Of a DNA stretch of 64,000 nt, positions 7,276 to 16,479 are shown piece after piece (the first letter of the stretch is position 1; every line of letters starts with the position of its first letter). Under the pieces are notes generated by a model, which saw nothing but the letters and a program-made list of their open reading frames with translations, was not told the origin of the DNA and made no database searches. Origin of the DNA: Comamonas sp. KCTC 72670. GTDB lineage: Bacteria > Myxococcota > Myxococcia > Myxococcales > Myxococcaceae. Position numbers and translations under genes: made by a program. The DNA lies in assembly GCA_014656495.1 (NCBI GenBank), contig BNCN01000005.1, forward strand, positions 186,001-250,000, in the 5' to 3' direction.

Positions 7276-10200
7276 GCTGCCCGGACGAGAACGACCTCGC
7301 CCGCCACCTGGAAGGACAGCTCTCCTCCGGCCGGGAGCTGCAGGTGCGTGCCCACGTCGCGGGCTGCGCCGAGTGCCGGAGCGTGCTCGCCGCGCTGAGC
7401 CCGAGCGAGGCGCGGACCTCCTTGTCGGGCGCGGGGCCGCTCGCCCCGGGCACGCGGGTGGGGCGCTACGTGGTGCTGGGGCTGCTCGGCGAGGGCGGCA
7501 TGGGCCGGGTGCATGCCGCGTATGACCCCGAGCTGGACCGCAAGGTGGCGCTGAAGCTGCTCAAGCCCGAGCGCTTCCAGGAGGACTCGCTGTCCCTGGC
7601 CCGGCAGCGGCTGGAGCGCGAGGCGCGCACCATGGCGAAGCTGTCCCATCCGCACATCGCCAGCCTTCATGACGTGGGCGAGTACGAAGGACAGCTCTTC
7701 CTGGTGATGGAGTTCCTGGAGGGCGGCACGCTGCGGCGCTGGCTGGCGGAGCAGCCGCGCTCGCTCCGGGACATCCTGGAGCGCTTCCGGCAGGCGGCGG
7801 AGGGGCTCGCCGCGTCGCATGCGCTGGGCATCGTCCACCGGGACTTCAAGCCGGACAATGTCTTGCTGACGAAGGGGGGCCTCGTCCGCATCACCGACTT
7901 CGGTCTGGCCAACGCGACCCCGTCACCCAACGCCATGGCGCCCGGCCCGGTGTCTCCGGCGGCCCTCACCGTCACGGGGGCCTTGCTGGGCACGCTGGCC
8001 TACGGCGCGCCCGAGCAGCTCCGCGGCGAGCGCGGTGATGCCCGGTCGGACCAGTTCTCCTTTTGTGTCGCGCTCTACGAGGCCCTCAACGGGCAGCGCC
8101 CCTTCGAAGGCAAGACGCGCGAGGTGTTGCTGGAGCAGGTGACGCGGAAGGCCGTGCGGCCAGAGCGCCCCGGTGTCCCCGCGTGGCTGCGGGCGGTGGT
8201 GCGGCGCGGGCTCTCCGCCGACCCCTCGGAGCGGTTCGCCTCCATGGACGCACTGCGCGCCAGGCTGTCCCGGGACCCAGGGGCACGGCGGCGAACCGCG
8301 GCCCTGGTGGTGCTGGGCGCGGCCCTGGCGGGGCTGGCCGTGTACGCATGGCTTCCCAGGCAGGCGCCTCGCGCGCTGTGCCAGGGCAGTGAGCGGCACT
8401 TCGCGGGGGTCTGGGACGCGGAGGCCCGGGCGTCCACCCGGAGGGCCTTCTTGTCCACGAACGCCCCGGACGCGGAGGCCTCCTTCACGGCGGTGGCGGC
8501 GTCGCTGGAGCGCTGGAAGTCGGACTGGACGCGCTCGCACCAGGAGGCGTGTGAGGCCACGCGCGTCTGGGGCGAGCAGCCGGAGCAGGTCCTGGGCCTG
8601 CGCATGGCCTGTCTGGACGCGCGGCTGGACGAGGTGGCCCGCGTGGTGGCGGCGCTCCAGGGCGCGGATGCGCGCACCGTGGCGCGCGGCTTCGGGCTGG
8701 GCGGCGCGTTGGCGAGCCTGCGGGGCTGCTCGGACGTGAAGACGCTGCTGGAGGCGGTGGCGCCTCCGGAGGACCCGGCCGTGCTGGCGGAGGTGACGGC
8801 GGTCCGGGAGGAGCTGGCGCGGGCGAACGCGGAGCTGTTCGCGGGCCATACCCCGGAGGCGCTGAAGGTGGCCTTGGCGGCGCGGGAGCGGGCCGTGCGC
8901 ACGCGCTATCGCCCGCTGGAGGCGGAGGCCCACCTGCTGTGCGCGACGCTCCAGGAAGACGCCAGCGCCTTCGACGACGCGCGCGCCTCGCTGGTGCAGG
9001 CCAGCCTCGCGGCGGAGGCGGGGCGTCACCACGCCGTGCTGGCCCGGGTGCTCTACGCCCAGGCCTGGCTGAGTGGCCATGACCTGGGACGGACGCAGGA
9101 GGCCTGGACGCATCTGGACCGGGCCCAGGCGGTGGCGGAGCCGCTGCGTGACCCCGAGTTCGACGCGTTGTTGAACTACGTCCGCGCCGAGCTGTTCGAA
9201 CAGGAGGGGCGCTTCTCCGAGGCCGAGCCGTTGCTTCGCGAGGCGCTGGCCCGTGTCACGGCGAAGGGCCCCTCCCATGCCGCCGCTCGCGCGGAGCTGA
9301 ATGGACGCCTGGGGCTGCTGGCCCGTCATCAGGGCCGGCTCCTGGAGGCGAAGCGCTGGCAGGAGGAGGCGCTCCGGCTTCACGAGGCGTTGCATGGCCC
9401 GGACCATCGGGACACCAGCAGGGCCCTGGTGAACCTGGGCGGCACGCTGGCGCACGCGGGGGAGCTGGCGCGCGCGGAGGCGGTTGTGCAGCGGGCGCTC
9501 GTCAGCCTCCGCCGCAGCCTGGGCGAGGAGCACCTGGTGGTGGCGCGCACGTTGTCCAACCTGGCCCTCATCTACTTCGAGTGGGGCCGGGGGCCGGAGG
9601 CGCTGCGCGCGGCCGAGCAGAGCCTCGAGGTGGCTCGCAAGAGCGTTCCGCCGGAGGGGGCGGACGCGCTGCTCATGGGCATGACGTCCAACCGCACCGG
9701 CGTGTTGGGGGAGCTGGGCGAGCGCGAGGCCGAGCTGGCGCAGGCCCGGCGCAGCCTGGCCCACCGGGAGCGCGTGTATGGCGCCACGCATCCGGAGGTC
9801 GCGCTGGACTTGCACGAGGTGGGGCGGCTGCTCCGGTTGCTGGGGCGCGAGAGGGAGGCGCGGAGCTTCCACGCGCGAGGCGTCGCGCTCCAGGAGGCGC
9901 TGCTGGCGCGCGGAGAGATGGAGGGAGAAGGGCTGCGCTGGTTCGCGGATGCCCTGCTGTTCCTGGGGCGCGTCGAGGAGGCGAAGGGGCACGCGGAGCG
10001 GGCGCTCGCGAGGCTGGAGCAGGACTGGGGGCCGGTGGCGTCGGAGCGCGTCAAGGCGCTGGTGCTGCTGGGCGACATCCATCTGGCGAGGCGCGCGCCC
10101 GCGGAGGCGGTGGCGCCCCTCCGGGCGGCGTTGACGGCGCTGGCGAGCGAAGGGGTGACGTCCGCGCGGGTTCCCCTGGCGCGGCGGCGGCTCGCCCGGG

Positions 10201-10403
10201 CCTTGCGCCTGTCCGGAGTGCCCGGGGAGGCGTGTCAGGAGGCGCGACGGGCGTGGCTGGAGTGGGAGCCCTGGCGCAGGGCCTACCCCGGCGAGGTCGT
10301 CGAGGCCCGCGCCGAAAAGGACCGCTGTCCGCGCGGAGTCGCCGATTTCGACGCAACACCAGTTCCCGGGATGTCTCTTGGTCGTGGGGCTGATTCCCCA
10401 TGA
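7272..10403 (+). CDS. Zinc-finger / Ser-Thr protein kinase / TPR protein
   Basis: A 1043-residue signalling protein. Residues 10-40 form an anti-sigma-type zinc finger (H28, C32, C35 in HVAGCAEC). Residues 66-335 are a Hanks-type kinase with the glycine loop LGEGGMG, K95 in VALK, the catalytic loop HRDFKPDN (D191) and DFG (D209). A probable membrane helix spans about 341-360. The remaining 650 residues are alpha-helical repeats, including clear TPR units such as ALVNLGGTLAHAGELARAEAV. With the coupled sigma gene upstream this looks like a one-protein kinase plus anti-sigma regulator. Membrane placement puts the TPR part outside the cytoplasm, presumably as a sensor; that is inference. Confidence 0.9.
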   Translation: MSCPDENDLARHLEGQLSSGRELQVRAHVAGCAECRSVLAALSPSEARTSLSGAGPLAPGTRVGRYVVLGLLGEGGMGRVHAAYDPELDRKVALKLLKPERFQEDSLSLARQRLEREARTMAKLSHPHIASLHDVGEYEGQLFLVMEFLEGGTLRRWLAEQPRSLRDILERFRQAAEGLAASHALGIVHRDFKPDNVLLTKGGLVRITDFGLANATPSPNAMAPGPVSPAALTVTGALLGTLAYGAPEQLRGERGDARSDQFSFCVALYEALNGQRPFEGKTREVLLEQVTRKAVRPERPGVPAWLRAVVRRGLSADPSERFASMDALRARLSRDPGARRRTAALVVLGAALAGLAVYAWLPRQAPRALCQGSERHFAGVWDAEARASTRRAFLSTNAPDAEASFTAVAASLERWKSDWTRSHQEACEATRVWGEQPEQVLGLRMACLDARLDEVARVVAALQGADARTVARGFGLGGALASLRGCSDVKTLLEAVAPPEDPAVLAEVTAVREELARANAELFAGHTPEALKVALAARERAVRTRYRPLEAEAHLLCATLQEDASAFDDARASLVQASLAAEAGRHHAVLARVLYAQAWLSGHDLGRTQEAWTHLDRAQAVAEPLRDPEFDALLNYVRAELFEQEGRFSEAEPLLREALARVTAKGPSHAAARAELNGRLGLLARHQGRLLEAKRWQEEALRLHEALHGPDHRDTSRALVNLGGTLAHAGELARAEAVVQRALVSLRRSLGEEHLVVARTLSNLALIYFEWGRGPEALRAAEQSLEVARKSVPPEGADALLMGMTSNRTGVLGELGEREAELAQARRSLAHRERVYGATHPEVALDLHEVGRLLRLLGREREARSFHARGVALQEALLARGEMEGEGLRWFADALLFLGRVEEAKGHAERALARLEQDWGPVASERVKALVLLGDIHLARRAPAEAVAPLRAALTALASEGVTSARVPLARRRLARALRLSGVPGEACQEARRAWLEWEPWRRAYPGEVVEARAEKDRCPRGVADFDATPVPGMSLGRGADSP

Positions 10404-10424
10404 ACCTTTTCCCGGGAAGTTCCG

Positions 10425-11030
10425 ATGAAGAACCTGACGCGTGCGCTGGTGCTGTCGCTCTCACTCCTCGCGGTGGCGTGTGGTGACACCCAGGAGGACG
10501 ACAAGGACGGTGACGGCGGCGGAGGCGGCAACAACGGCAACGCGCTCCAGTGCTCCGCGGTGGGCTGGTGCACGACGTGGAGCGCGGACCCCGACCCCGT
10601 GACGAACGCACCGCCGTTGACGGGGGGCTCCCTCCGGGAGGGCACCTACCGGGTCGAGCAGGGCAACGGGTACGACGCGGCGATGGTCCTCCGCGGCGCC
10701 TCCGTCATCCTGTTGGGCGGGAGCTGGAACAACTATCTGGGCACCTGGAAGGTGCGTGACGGGAAGCTGGAGCTGACCCGGGCCTCCTCGTGCGACGACT
10801 ACAGCGAAGGGCCGCTGGACAACGTCGTCACCGAAATCCATGACTTCGCGGTCCGGGGCGACGAGCTCTTCACCCAGGAGCAGGGCCTCTCACGGGCGGA
10901 CATCCTCCGTTGGAAGCGGGTGAGTGACCTGTGTGAGGAGAGCGCCTCGTTCAAGTGCAGGGGGAGCCGCTGCGCCTGTGCCACGACGACGAACAAGCCC
11001 ATGACGGGGCAGCCGAGCTGCAGCGGGTAG
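10425..11030 (+). CDS. Putative lipoprotein
   Basis: A 201-residue protein with a signal peptide and the lipobox LAVAC (residues 15-19), followed by an acidic, glycine-rich linker (DDKDGDGGGGGNNGN). The mature domain is Cys-containing and beta-rich (GTYRVEQGNGYDAAMVL, YLGTWKVRDGKLELTRASSC) with a Cys-rich tail (FKCRGSRCACA). Family not recognised. It starts 21 bases after the zinc-finger kinase stop on the same strand and could be co-transcribed with it. A possible ligand or surface partner of the kinase repeats is speculative. Confidence 0.7.
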   Translation: MKNLTRALVLSLSLLAVACGDTQEDDKDGDGGGGGNNGNALQCSAVGWCTTWSADPDPVTNAPPLTGGSLREGTYRVEQGNGYDAAMVLRGASVILLGGSWNNYLGTWKVRDGKLELTRASSCDDYSEGPLDNVVTEIHDFAVRGDELFTQEQGLSRADILRWKRVSDLCEESASFKCRGSRCACATTTNKPMTGQPSCSG

Positions 11031-11061
11031 GTGCCCGGCCGCGAGGAGGTCGTGAGCGAGT

Positions 11062-11098
11062 GGAGAGGCTGGGCCGTCAGTTGGGGGACCGCCTCTCC
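11062..11098. terminator. Possible hairpin between convergent genes
   Basis: An 8-bp inverted repeat (GGAGAGGC / GCCTCTCC) with a 21-base loop sits in the 112-base gap between the lipoprotein gene and the facing AgmX-like gene. The long loop makes this weak. Confidence 0.25.
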
Positions 11099-11142
11099 TT
11101 CCCCGAGTGGGTGATGTCGCTGGGGCGGTGAGCGCTCCTGGC

Positions 11143-11937
11143 TCACTGGGGCCGGAGCGGGGGAGGCTCAATCTCCCTCCAGGCGCGGATCCTCGGGCAG
11201 TCGATGCGCGCCCCCATGGCCTCGTCCATCGAGTTCTCGAGCAGCAGGGCGGCGTCGTAGATGTTGATGTGGAGCATGTTCTCGACACCGCTACGGATGC
11301 TGGGGGCCATGCGCGGGCCTCGCTCGTCGAGGAAGCGCTGGAGGGTGGCCGTCCAGTCCTCGGGTGAGGGCAGGCGGTCGTCGCTCGACAAGGGGGTGAT
11401 GGCCTTGCAGAGCGCGGTGTAGTCCTCGCGAATGCGCGCCAGCGTCGCCTTCCGTTCCGCCGCCGTGGTCCGGAACCGGGCCCACAGCTCGACCTGCACG
11501 CGCTCGTCGGGGTTGCCCGAGAACGTCGGGAAGGGCCACTTCTCCATCCGGGTCGCGACGCAGTAATCGTCCAGGTAGCTCGACTGCACGTCGGCGGCCT
11601 GGAGGGTTCGCGGCTGCTTCTGGAGTTTTCCGTCAGGCGCCAGGGTGAAGCGCAGCCGGAGCCGGTCATCCTCGCCGGGGGCGGGTTTCCAGACAAAGTG
11701 CTCGGAGCGGGGAGGGCCGCCCTCTTTCGGCGTGTGGGTGCGGTAGGCGACGAGTCGCATGCAGGGCGCCAGCGTTTGGCGATGGCTGTCAAAGACCTTG
11801 CGGATGGCCTTGGGCGAGAGGCCCGGTGTGGTCTCCACCTTGTCGGCGCGGGAGACCTCCGCGGCCTGGGTGGCGCAAGGCAAAGCCAGGAGCATGAAGA
11901 ACGCGGCGAGACGTCGACGAACCGGGCGGGTGCGCAT
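11143..11937 (-). CDS. Secreted AgmX/PglI C-terminal-like domain protein
   Basis: A 264-residue protein with a signal peptide (ending LALPCATQA). The central part, IRKVFDSHRQTLAPCM ... LRLRFTLAPDGKLQ ... VQSSYLDDYCVATRMEKWPFP, follows the pattern of the AgmX/PglI C-terminal domain, a TonB-C-like fold common in myxobacteria and found in gliding and envelope proteins. The C-terminal 100 residues are not recognised. The start was taken at MRTRPV because it gives the better signal peptide; an ATG four codons upstream (11949) is also possible. Faces the lipoprotein gene and is divergent from the kinase-ATPase. Confidence 0.65.
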   Translation of the reverse strand: MRTRPVRRRLAAFFMLLALPCATQAAEVSRADKVETTPGLSPKAIRKVFDSHRQTLAPCMRLVAYRTHTPKEGGPPRSEHFVWKPAPGEDDRLRLRFTLAPDGKLQKQPRTLQAADVQSSYLDDYCVATRMEKWPFPTFSGNPDERVQVELWARFRTTAAERKATLARIREDYTALCKAITPLSSDDRLPSPEDWTATLQRFLDERGPRMAPSIRSGVENMLHINIYDAALLLENSMDEAMGARIDCPRIRAWREIEPPPLRPQ

Positions 11938-12011
11938 GGCGGGCACCATAACTGGAAAGCGAGCTGCTCAAGGGTTGCCGCGCCGCGCGTCTCTTCCCGG
12001 GAGACACGCGG

Positions 12012-15000
12012 ATGAGCGACCTGCAAGCCGATGAGGCCTTGACGCATTCGGGCAGAAGCGACTCTCCGGGGATGTCCCCGTCGCTGGCCTTCCTGCAGGA
12101 GCTGGCCCGGGCCCCCGCGCTGACGCCAGGCGTGCGGACCACCCCGTGGCACTCGGAGCGCTTCAACCTGCGCGAGCGGCTGGGGGAGGGCGGCTTCGGC
12201 ACGGTGTACGAGGCGCTGGACGTCAAACGGGACGGGGTGGTGGCGCTCAAGCTGCTGCGCCGGGTGGATGCCCACGCGTTGCTGCTCTTCAAGCAGGAGT
12301 TCCGTGCGCTGGCCGGGCTCACCCATCCGAACCTGGTGCAGCTCTACGAGCTGTTCTCCGAAAAGGACGCGTGGTTCTTCACCATGGAGCGCTTGTGGGG
12401 GCAGCGCTTCACCCGCTGCGTGCCGTCGCCCCGTGAGCGCGGCGAAGGGTGGTCCGCGGAGCGCCTGCGCGGGCTGCTGCGGCAGCTCGCCGAGGGGGTG
12501 TCGTTCCTGCACGCCGCGGGGAAGCTGCACCGGGACATCAAGCCCTCCAACGTCATGGTGACGGACGAGGACCGCGTGGTGCTGCTCGACTTCGGGCTGG
12601 TGACCGACGTGTCGGGGACACCTCGCGAGGAGCGGGCCGCCGGGACGCCGCGGTACATGGCGCCGGAGCAGGCCGCCTCCGGGGCCCTTGGCGCCGCCGC
12701 GGATTGGTACTCCGTCGGGGTGATGCTCTACGAGGTGCTCACCGGACGTCTGCCCATGGAGGTGCCCGAGAACGGGAGCGGAGGGCCCGTCGCGCCGCGG
12801 CTGCTCGCGCCCGAGGTGCCGGAGGACTTGGAGGCGCTGTGCCTGGCCCTGCTGGCCCGCGAACCCGAGCGGCGGCCCTCGGGCGCCACCGTGCGCGCCT
12901 GGCTGGCGGATCCGGTCGCGCGCCGCCTCTCGCGGCCGTCGCAGGTGGCGCCCGTGCGAGGAGGAGCCTTTGTCGGACGCGAGCCGGAGCTGCGCCAGCT
13001 GCGGCAGGCGCTCTCGGTGGCCGCGGCGGGCAGGACGGTGGTCGCGCTCGTTCATGGCCCCTCCGGCATTGGGAAGAGCGCGCTGGCGCAGCGCTTCCTG
13101 GAGGGCCTCCAGGCCTTGCCGGGGACGGACGCGGCCATGGGCCGCTGCTTCGAACAGGAGTCGGTGCCCTACAAGCTCCTCGACAGCTTGATGGACGCGC
13201 TCTGCCGCAAGCTGCGGGGGACTCCTGACGCGCCGGTGTCGCCCTCGGGCCTGGGGGCGCTGGCGCGCCTCTTCCCCGTGTTCCGACAGCTCCCCGCGTG
13301 CCCGGCGGCCTCCTGGGTCGACGTGCCAATGCAACCCCAGGAGGAGCGGCGGCGGGCGGTGGCCGCCTCGCGCGAGCTGCTCCGGGGGCTGGCCGCGCGA
13401 GGGACGCGCGTGCTGTGGCTCGATGACATCCAGTGGGGAGACCCGGAGGGCGCGGACTTCTTGCTGGAGGTGCTCCAGGGGCCCGAGGCGCCGCCGGTGC
13501 TGCTCATTGCGACGTACCGGGGGGATGAGGCGGAGACGAGCCCGGTGCTCACGCGCCTCCTGCCCGCCCTGCGCGCGGCCTCGGGGGCGGGCCTGGAGGT
13601 CCATGAGGTGGCGGTGGGCGCGCTGGGGCACGAGGAGGCGGGCCGGCTCGCGGGCTCGCTGCTCGACGACCCGGAGCGACACGCCGCGCTGGCTTCCGCG
13701 CTGGGGAGGGAGGGGCAGGGCCACCCGCTCTTCATCACCGAGCTGGCGCGCAGGGCCCGCGAGGGCGCGCTCCTGGATGGCCAGGGACCCTCCGCGCTGG
13801 ACGCGCTCCTGCTCACCCGCGTCGAGCGGCTGCCCATCGAGGCCCGGAGGTTGCTGGAGGTCGTGGCCCTCGCGAGCCAACCCCTGTCCCGGGACTGCGC
13901 GGTGCGCGCGGCCTTCGACTCGGAGCGGGAGCGCGAGCTGCCAGCGCTCACCCGGCTTCGCGCGGGGCACCTGGTGCGGGTCCGCTGGCGGGACGGCGCG
14001 GAGGAGCTGCTGCCCTACCATGACCGGGTCCGCGAGGCGGTGGCGACGGGGCTCTCTCCCGAGGTCCGGCAGGCACGGCACCTGGGGCTGGCCCAGGCGC
14101 TGGAGGCGAGCGGACATGCCCGGGCCGAGCAGCTCCTGCTGCACTACCGCGAAGGCGGGCGGCGGGACCTCGCCACCCGGCATGCCGTGGAGGCGGCCCG
14201 GCACGCCCACTCCGTGCTCGCCTTCGACCGCGCGGCCTCGCTCTACCGCGAGGCGCTGGCGCTCGGCGGCGTGTCACCGGACGCCGCGCGCCCGCTCCTG
14301 GCGCGACTGGGGGAGGCCCTGGCCGCGGCGGGACGCCCCGCGGAGGCCGCGCGGGCCTGGCTCGACGCGGCCGATGGCGGGCAGGCCGCGCAAGCCCTGG
14401 CGTGGCGGCACCGCGCCATGGACCAGCTCTTGTTGGGTGGGTACACGCGCGAGGGGCGCGAGGTGCTGCGTCAGCTGCGACAGGAGGTGGGGCTGCGCGC
14501 CGCGTCCTCGGTGCCCGGCGCCCTGCTGGGGGCCTGGGTGCGCGAATGGAGGCTGCGGCGCGGGGGCCTGGGGCTCCAGCCGCCCACCGCCCGGGCCGAG
14601 GCGCAGGAGGTGGAGCGGCTCCGGCTGGATGTGTGCTGGTCCGCGGCGCTGGGGCTCAGCCTCGTCGAACCCATCCCCGCCGCGGACTTCCGCGTCCGCC
14701 ACCTGGACCTGGCGCTGCGCTCCGGAGATGCGTATCGCGCCTCGCGCGGGTTGGCCTTGCACGCCGTCTTCCAGGGCATGCGCGGCGGCCGGGCCGCGCT
14801 GGCGGCCTCGGGGCTGCTGCGGCGCGCGTCCGCGCTCGCGGAGCAGTCCGGCCACCCGCACGCGAAGGGGTGGGTGGTGCTGGGCCAGGGCATGGTCGCG
14901 CTGTACCAGGGCGACTGGCGTCACGCGGAGCCGCTGCTGCGCGGGGCCGCCGAGTCGATGCGGCAGGCCCAGGGGGCCTCCTGGGAGCTGGACTTCGCGC

Positions 15001-15758
15001 GGATGCAGCGGGCCTTCTGTCTGTGGCAGTTGGGCGAGGTCTCGGAGCTCGCGCGGACGGTTCCCGGGATGTTGGATGCGGTGCGCGCGCGCGGCCACCG
15101 TTACTTCGATGCCCTGACGCGGGCCACCACGGGGTGCATGGTGGCGCTCGCCAGCGACGCGCCCGAGGACGCGGAGGCCCTGGTGCGCTCCCTGGTCGAG
15201 CTTCGCCCGGACGCGGGGTACACGCCCCAGCAGGTCCGCGCGGAGGCGTCGCGGCTGCGCATCGCGCTCTATCGCGGGGACGGCGCGCGGGCCTGGGCCT
15301 TGGTCCGCCAGCGGCGGTTCCTCTTGACGCGCACGGGGCTGGTGCGCGTGCGGCTGCTGCGCGTCGAGCTGTCCTACCTGCACGCGCTGGCGGCGCTGGC
15401 CACCCCCACGCTGGCGCCGTCCCATGCGGAGCGGCTGGCGCTCCGCGCCTCGCGGACCCTGGCGAAGGAAGGCATCGCGTGGGCGGACGCCGTGTCGGAG
15501 CTGCTGCGGGCCGCCGTCGCATCCCGGCAGGGCCGACGGGAGGACGCGCTCCAGGCGCTGGGCCACGCGGAGGCGCGCGCGGCGGGGCAGGGCATGGCGC
15601 TGCTGGCGAACTGCATCCGCCGGCGCGGGGGCGAGCTGCGGGGGGACGCGGCCGGAGCGGCGACGCGGGACGCGGCCGACCGCGAGCTGCTGGCGCGAGG
15701 CATCCGCGCTCCGGCGAGGATGGTGTCCATGCTGACGCCGCGGCTCCACCGCCCGTGA
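12012..15758 (+). CDS. Ser/Thr protein kinase fused to AAA-type ATPase (PknK-like)
   Basis: A 1248-residue protein. Residues 52-300 are a Hanks-type kinase: glycine loop LGEGGFG, K80, catalytic loop HRDIKPSN with D175, DFG at D193. A signalling ATPase follows, with Walker A GPSGIGKS (349-356) and Walker B VLWLDDIQWGD (D471, D472). The last 600 residues are helical repeats that probably bind ligands or partners. This architecture matches bacterial PknK-type kinases, in which the ATPase and repeats sense a signal and the kinase phosphorylates a regulator. No membrane helix seen, so cytoplasmic. It ends 12 bases from the stop of a convergent sigma-factor gene. Confidence 0.9.
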   Translation: MSDLQADEALTHSGRSDSPGMSPSLAFLQELARAPALTPGVRTTPWHSERFNLRERLGEGGFGTVYEALDVKRDGVVALKLLRRVDAHALLLFKQEFRALAGLTHPNLVQLYELFSEKDAWFFTMERLWGQRFTRCVPSPRERGEGWSAERLRGLLRQLAEGVSFLHAAGKLHRDIKPSNVMVTDEDRVVLLDFGLVTDVSGTPREERAAGTPRYMAPEQAASGALGAAADWYSVGVMLYEVLTGRLPMEVPENGSGGPVAPRLLAPEVPEDLEALCLALLAREPERRPSGATVRAWLADPVARRLSRPSQVAPVRGGAFVGREPELRQLRQALSVAAAGRTVVALVHGPSGIGKSALAQRFLEGLQALPGTDAAMGRCFEQESVPYKLLDSLMDALCRKLRGTPDAPVSPSGLGALARLFPVFRQLPACPAASWVDVPMQPQEERRRAVAASRELLRGLAARGTRVLWLDDIQWGDPEGADFLLEVLQGPEAPPVLLIATYRGDEAETSPVLTRLLPALRAASGAGLEVHEVAVGALGHEEAGRLAGSLLDDPERHAALASALGREGQGHPLFITELARRAREGALLDGQGPSALDALLLTRVERLPIEARRLLEVVALASQPLSRDCAVRAAFDSERERELPALTRLRAGHLVRVRWRDGAEELLPYHDRVREAVATGLSPEVRQARHLGLAQALEASGHARAEQLLLHYREGGRRDLATRHAVEAARHAHSVLAFDRAASLYREALALGGVSPDAARPLLARLGEALAAAGRPAEAARAWLDAADGGQAAQALAWRHRAMDQLLLGGYTREGREVLRQLRQEVGLRAASSVPGALLGAWVREWRLRRGGLGLQPPTARAEAQEVERLRLDVCWSAALGLSLVEPIPAADFRVRHLDLALRSGDAYRASRGLALHAVFQGMRGGRAALAASGLLRRASALAEQSGHPHAKGWVVLGQGMVALYQGDWRHAEPLLRGAAESMRQAQGASWELDFARMQRAFCLWQLGEVSELARTVPGMLDAVRARGHRYFDALTRATTGCMVALASDAPEDAEALVRSLVELRPDAGYTPQQVRAEASRLRIALYRGDGARAWALVRQRRFLLTRTGLVRVRLLRVELSYLHALAALATPTLAPSHAERLALRASRTLAKEGIAWADAVSELLRAAVASRQGRREDALQALGHAEARAAGQGMALLANCIRRRGGELRGDAAGAATRDAADRELLARGIRAPARMVSMLTPRLHRP

Positions 15759-15770
15759 CACCAGGGGCGC

Positions 15771-16391
15771 TCACTCCTGGAGGAACAGCCCCTCGCGCCG
15801 GCCCAGCTCCACCAACTCGTCCTTGAGGAGCTGGAAGCGCTTGCGCAGCCGCTGCGACTCCCGCGTCAGCGCCTCGCGGGCCACGTCCTCCTGGCCGAGC
15901 ATGACGAGCGCCAGCTCCTTCCACTCCAGCCGCCGGTCCAGGCGCAGCACGAGCAGCTCCCGGTCCTCGGGGGGCAAGCGCTCGCGCAGCGCGGACAGCC
16001 GGTCCTTGGCGTCGGTGCGCAGGTGGGGCTGCGTCTCCGAGCGGACCTGCTGGGCGATGCCGGAGATGACCTCCGAGTCCGGCAGCGGCTGCACCAGCCG
16101 CTCCCGGTGGTGCTCATGTCGGCGGAAGTCGGTGCAGGCGTTGCGCGCCAGGATGTAGGCCCACGTGCGGAGGGTGCAGCCCCAGGCGAAGCCGGCGAGG
16201 CCGCGCCACAGGCGCTCGCTCCACAAGGAGAACACCTCCTCCGCGGCCGCCTCGTTCCGGAGGGTGGCCATCAGCGCGCCGAAGACCTCGGGGCCATAAC
16301 CCCGGATGCTGGCCTCGGCGGCGAGGGCGTGCTGGCCCTGCTCGCACAGGCGTCGGACCTCCTGTTCGAGCTGCTCCCGTGGACTGGACAT
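15771..16391 (-). CDS. Sigma-70 family RNA polymerase factor (ECF-like)
   Basis: A 206-residue protein with sigma region 2 (FSLWSERLWRGLAGFAWGCTLRTWAYILARNACTDF read in pieces around residues 54-89) and region 4 (LRERLPPEDRELLVLRLDRRLEWKELA). The region 4 HTH is followed by an unusually long basic helix, RESQRLRKRFQLLKDELVELGRREG. No anti-sigma gene is adjacent; the kinase-ATPase converges on it and the MACPF gene diverges from it. A perfect hairpin lies just outside its start codon. Promoter targets unknown; the divergent MACPF gene is a natural candidate. Confidence 0.8.
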   Translation of the reverse strand: MSSPREQLEQEVRRLCEQGQHALAAEASIRGYGPEVFGALMATLRNEAAAEEVFSLWSERLWRGLAGFAWGCTLRTWAYILARNACTDFRRHEHHRERLVQPLPDSEVISGIAQQVRSETQPHLRTDAKDRLSALRERLPPEDRELLVLRLDRRLEWKELALVMLGQEDVAREALTRESQRLRKRFQLLKDELVELGRREGLFLQE

Positions 16392-16393
16392 GC

Positions 16394-16414
16394 GGCGGAT
16401 TTTTCACATCCGCC
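16394..16414. promoter_or_regulatory. Perfect 7-bp inverted repeat between sigma and MACPF genes
   Basis: GGCGGAT, seven bases, ATCCGCC. It sits two bases upstream of the sigma-factor start and 66 bases upstream of the MACPF start, so it may be an operator or an element in the sigma leader mRNA that hides the start codon. Function inferred from position. Confidence 0.35.
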
Positions 16415-16479
16415 GGGAGGTCCGTCTACCCCGCCAAGCCATCCGGAGAGGCCTGGGTGGCGCACGAAAGGGTCAGTCC

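Noticed and set aside
7923..10082. Minus-strand frame of 719 residues
   Set aside because: Lies wholly opposite the zinc-finger kinase, which has clear domains; low-complexity Gln/Arg/His content.
10890..14210. Minus-strand frame of 1106 residues
   Set aside because: Opposite the kinase-ATPase and overlapping three better-supported genes; no domain recognisable.
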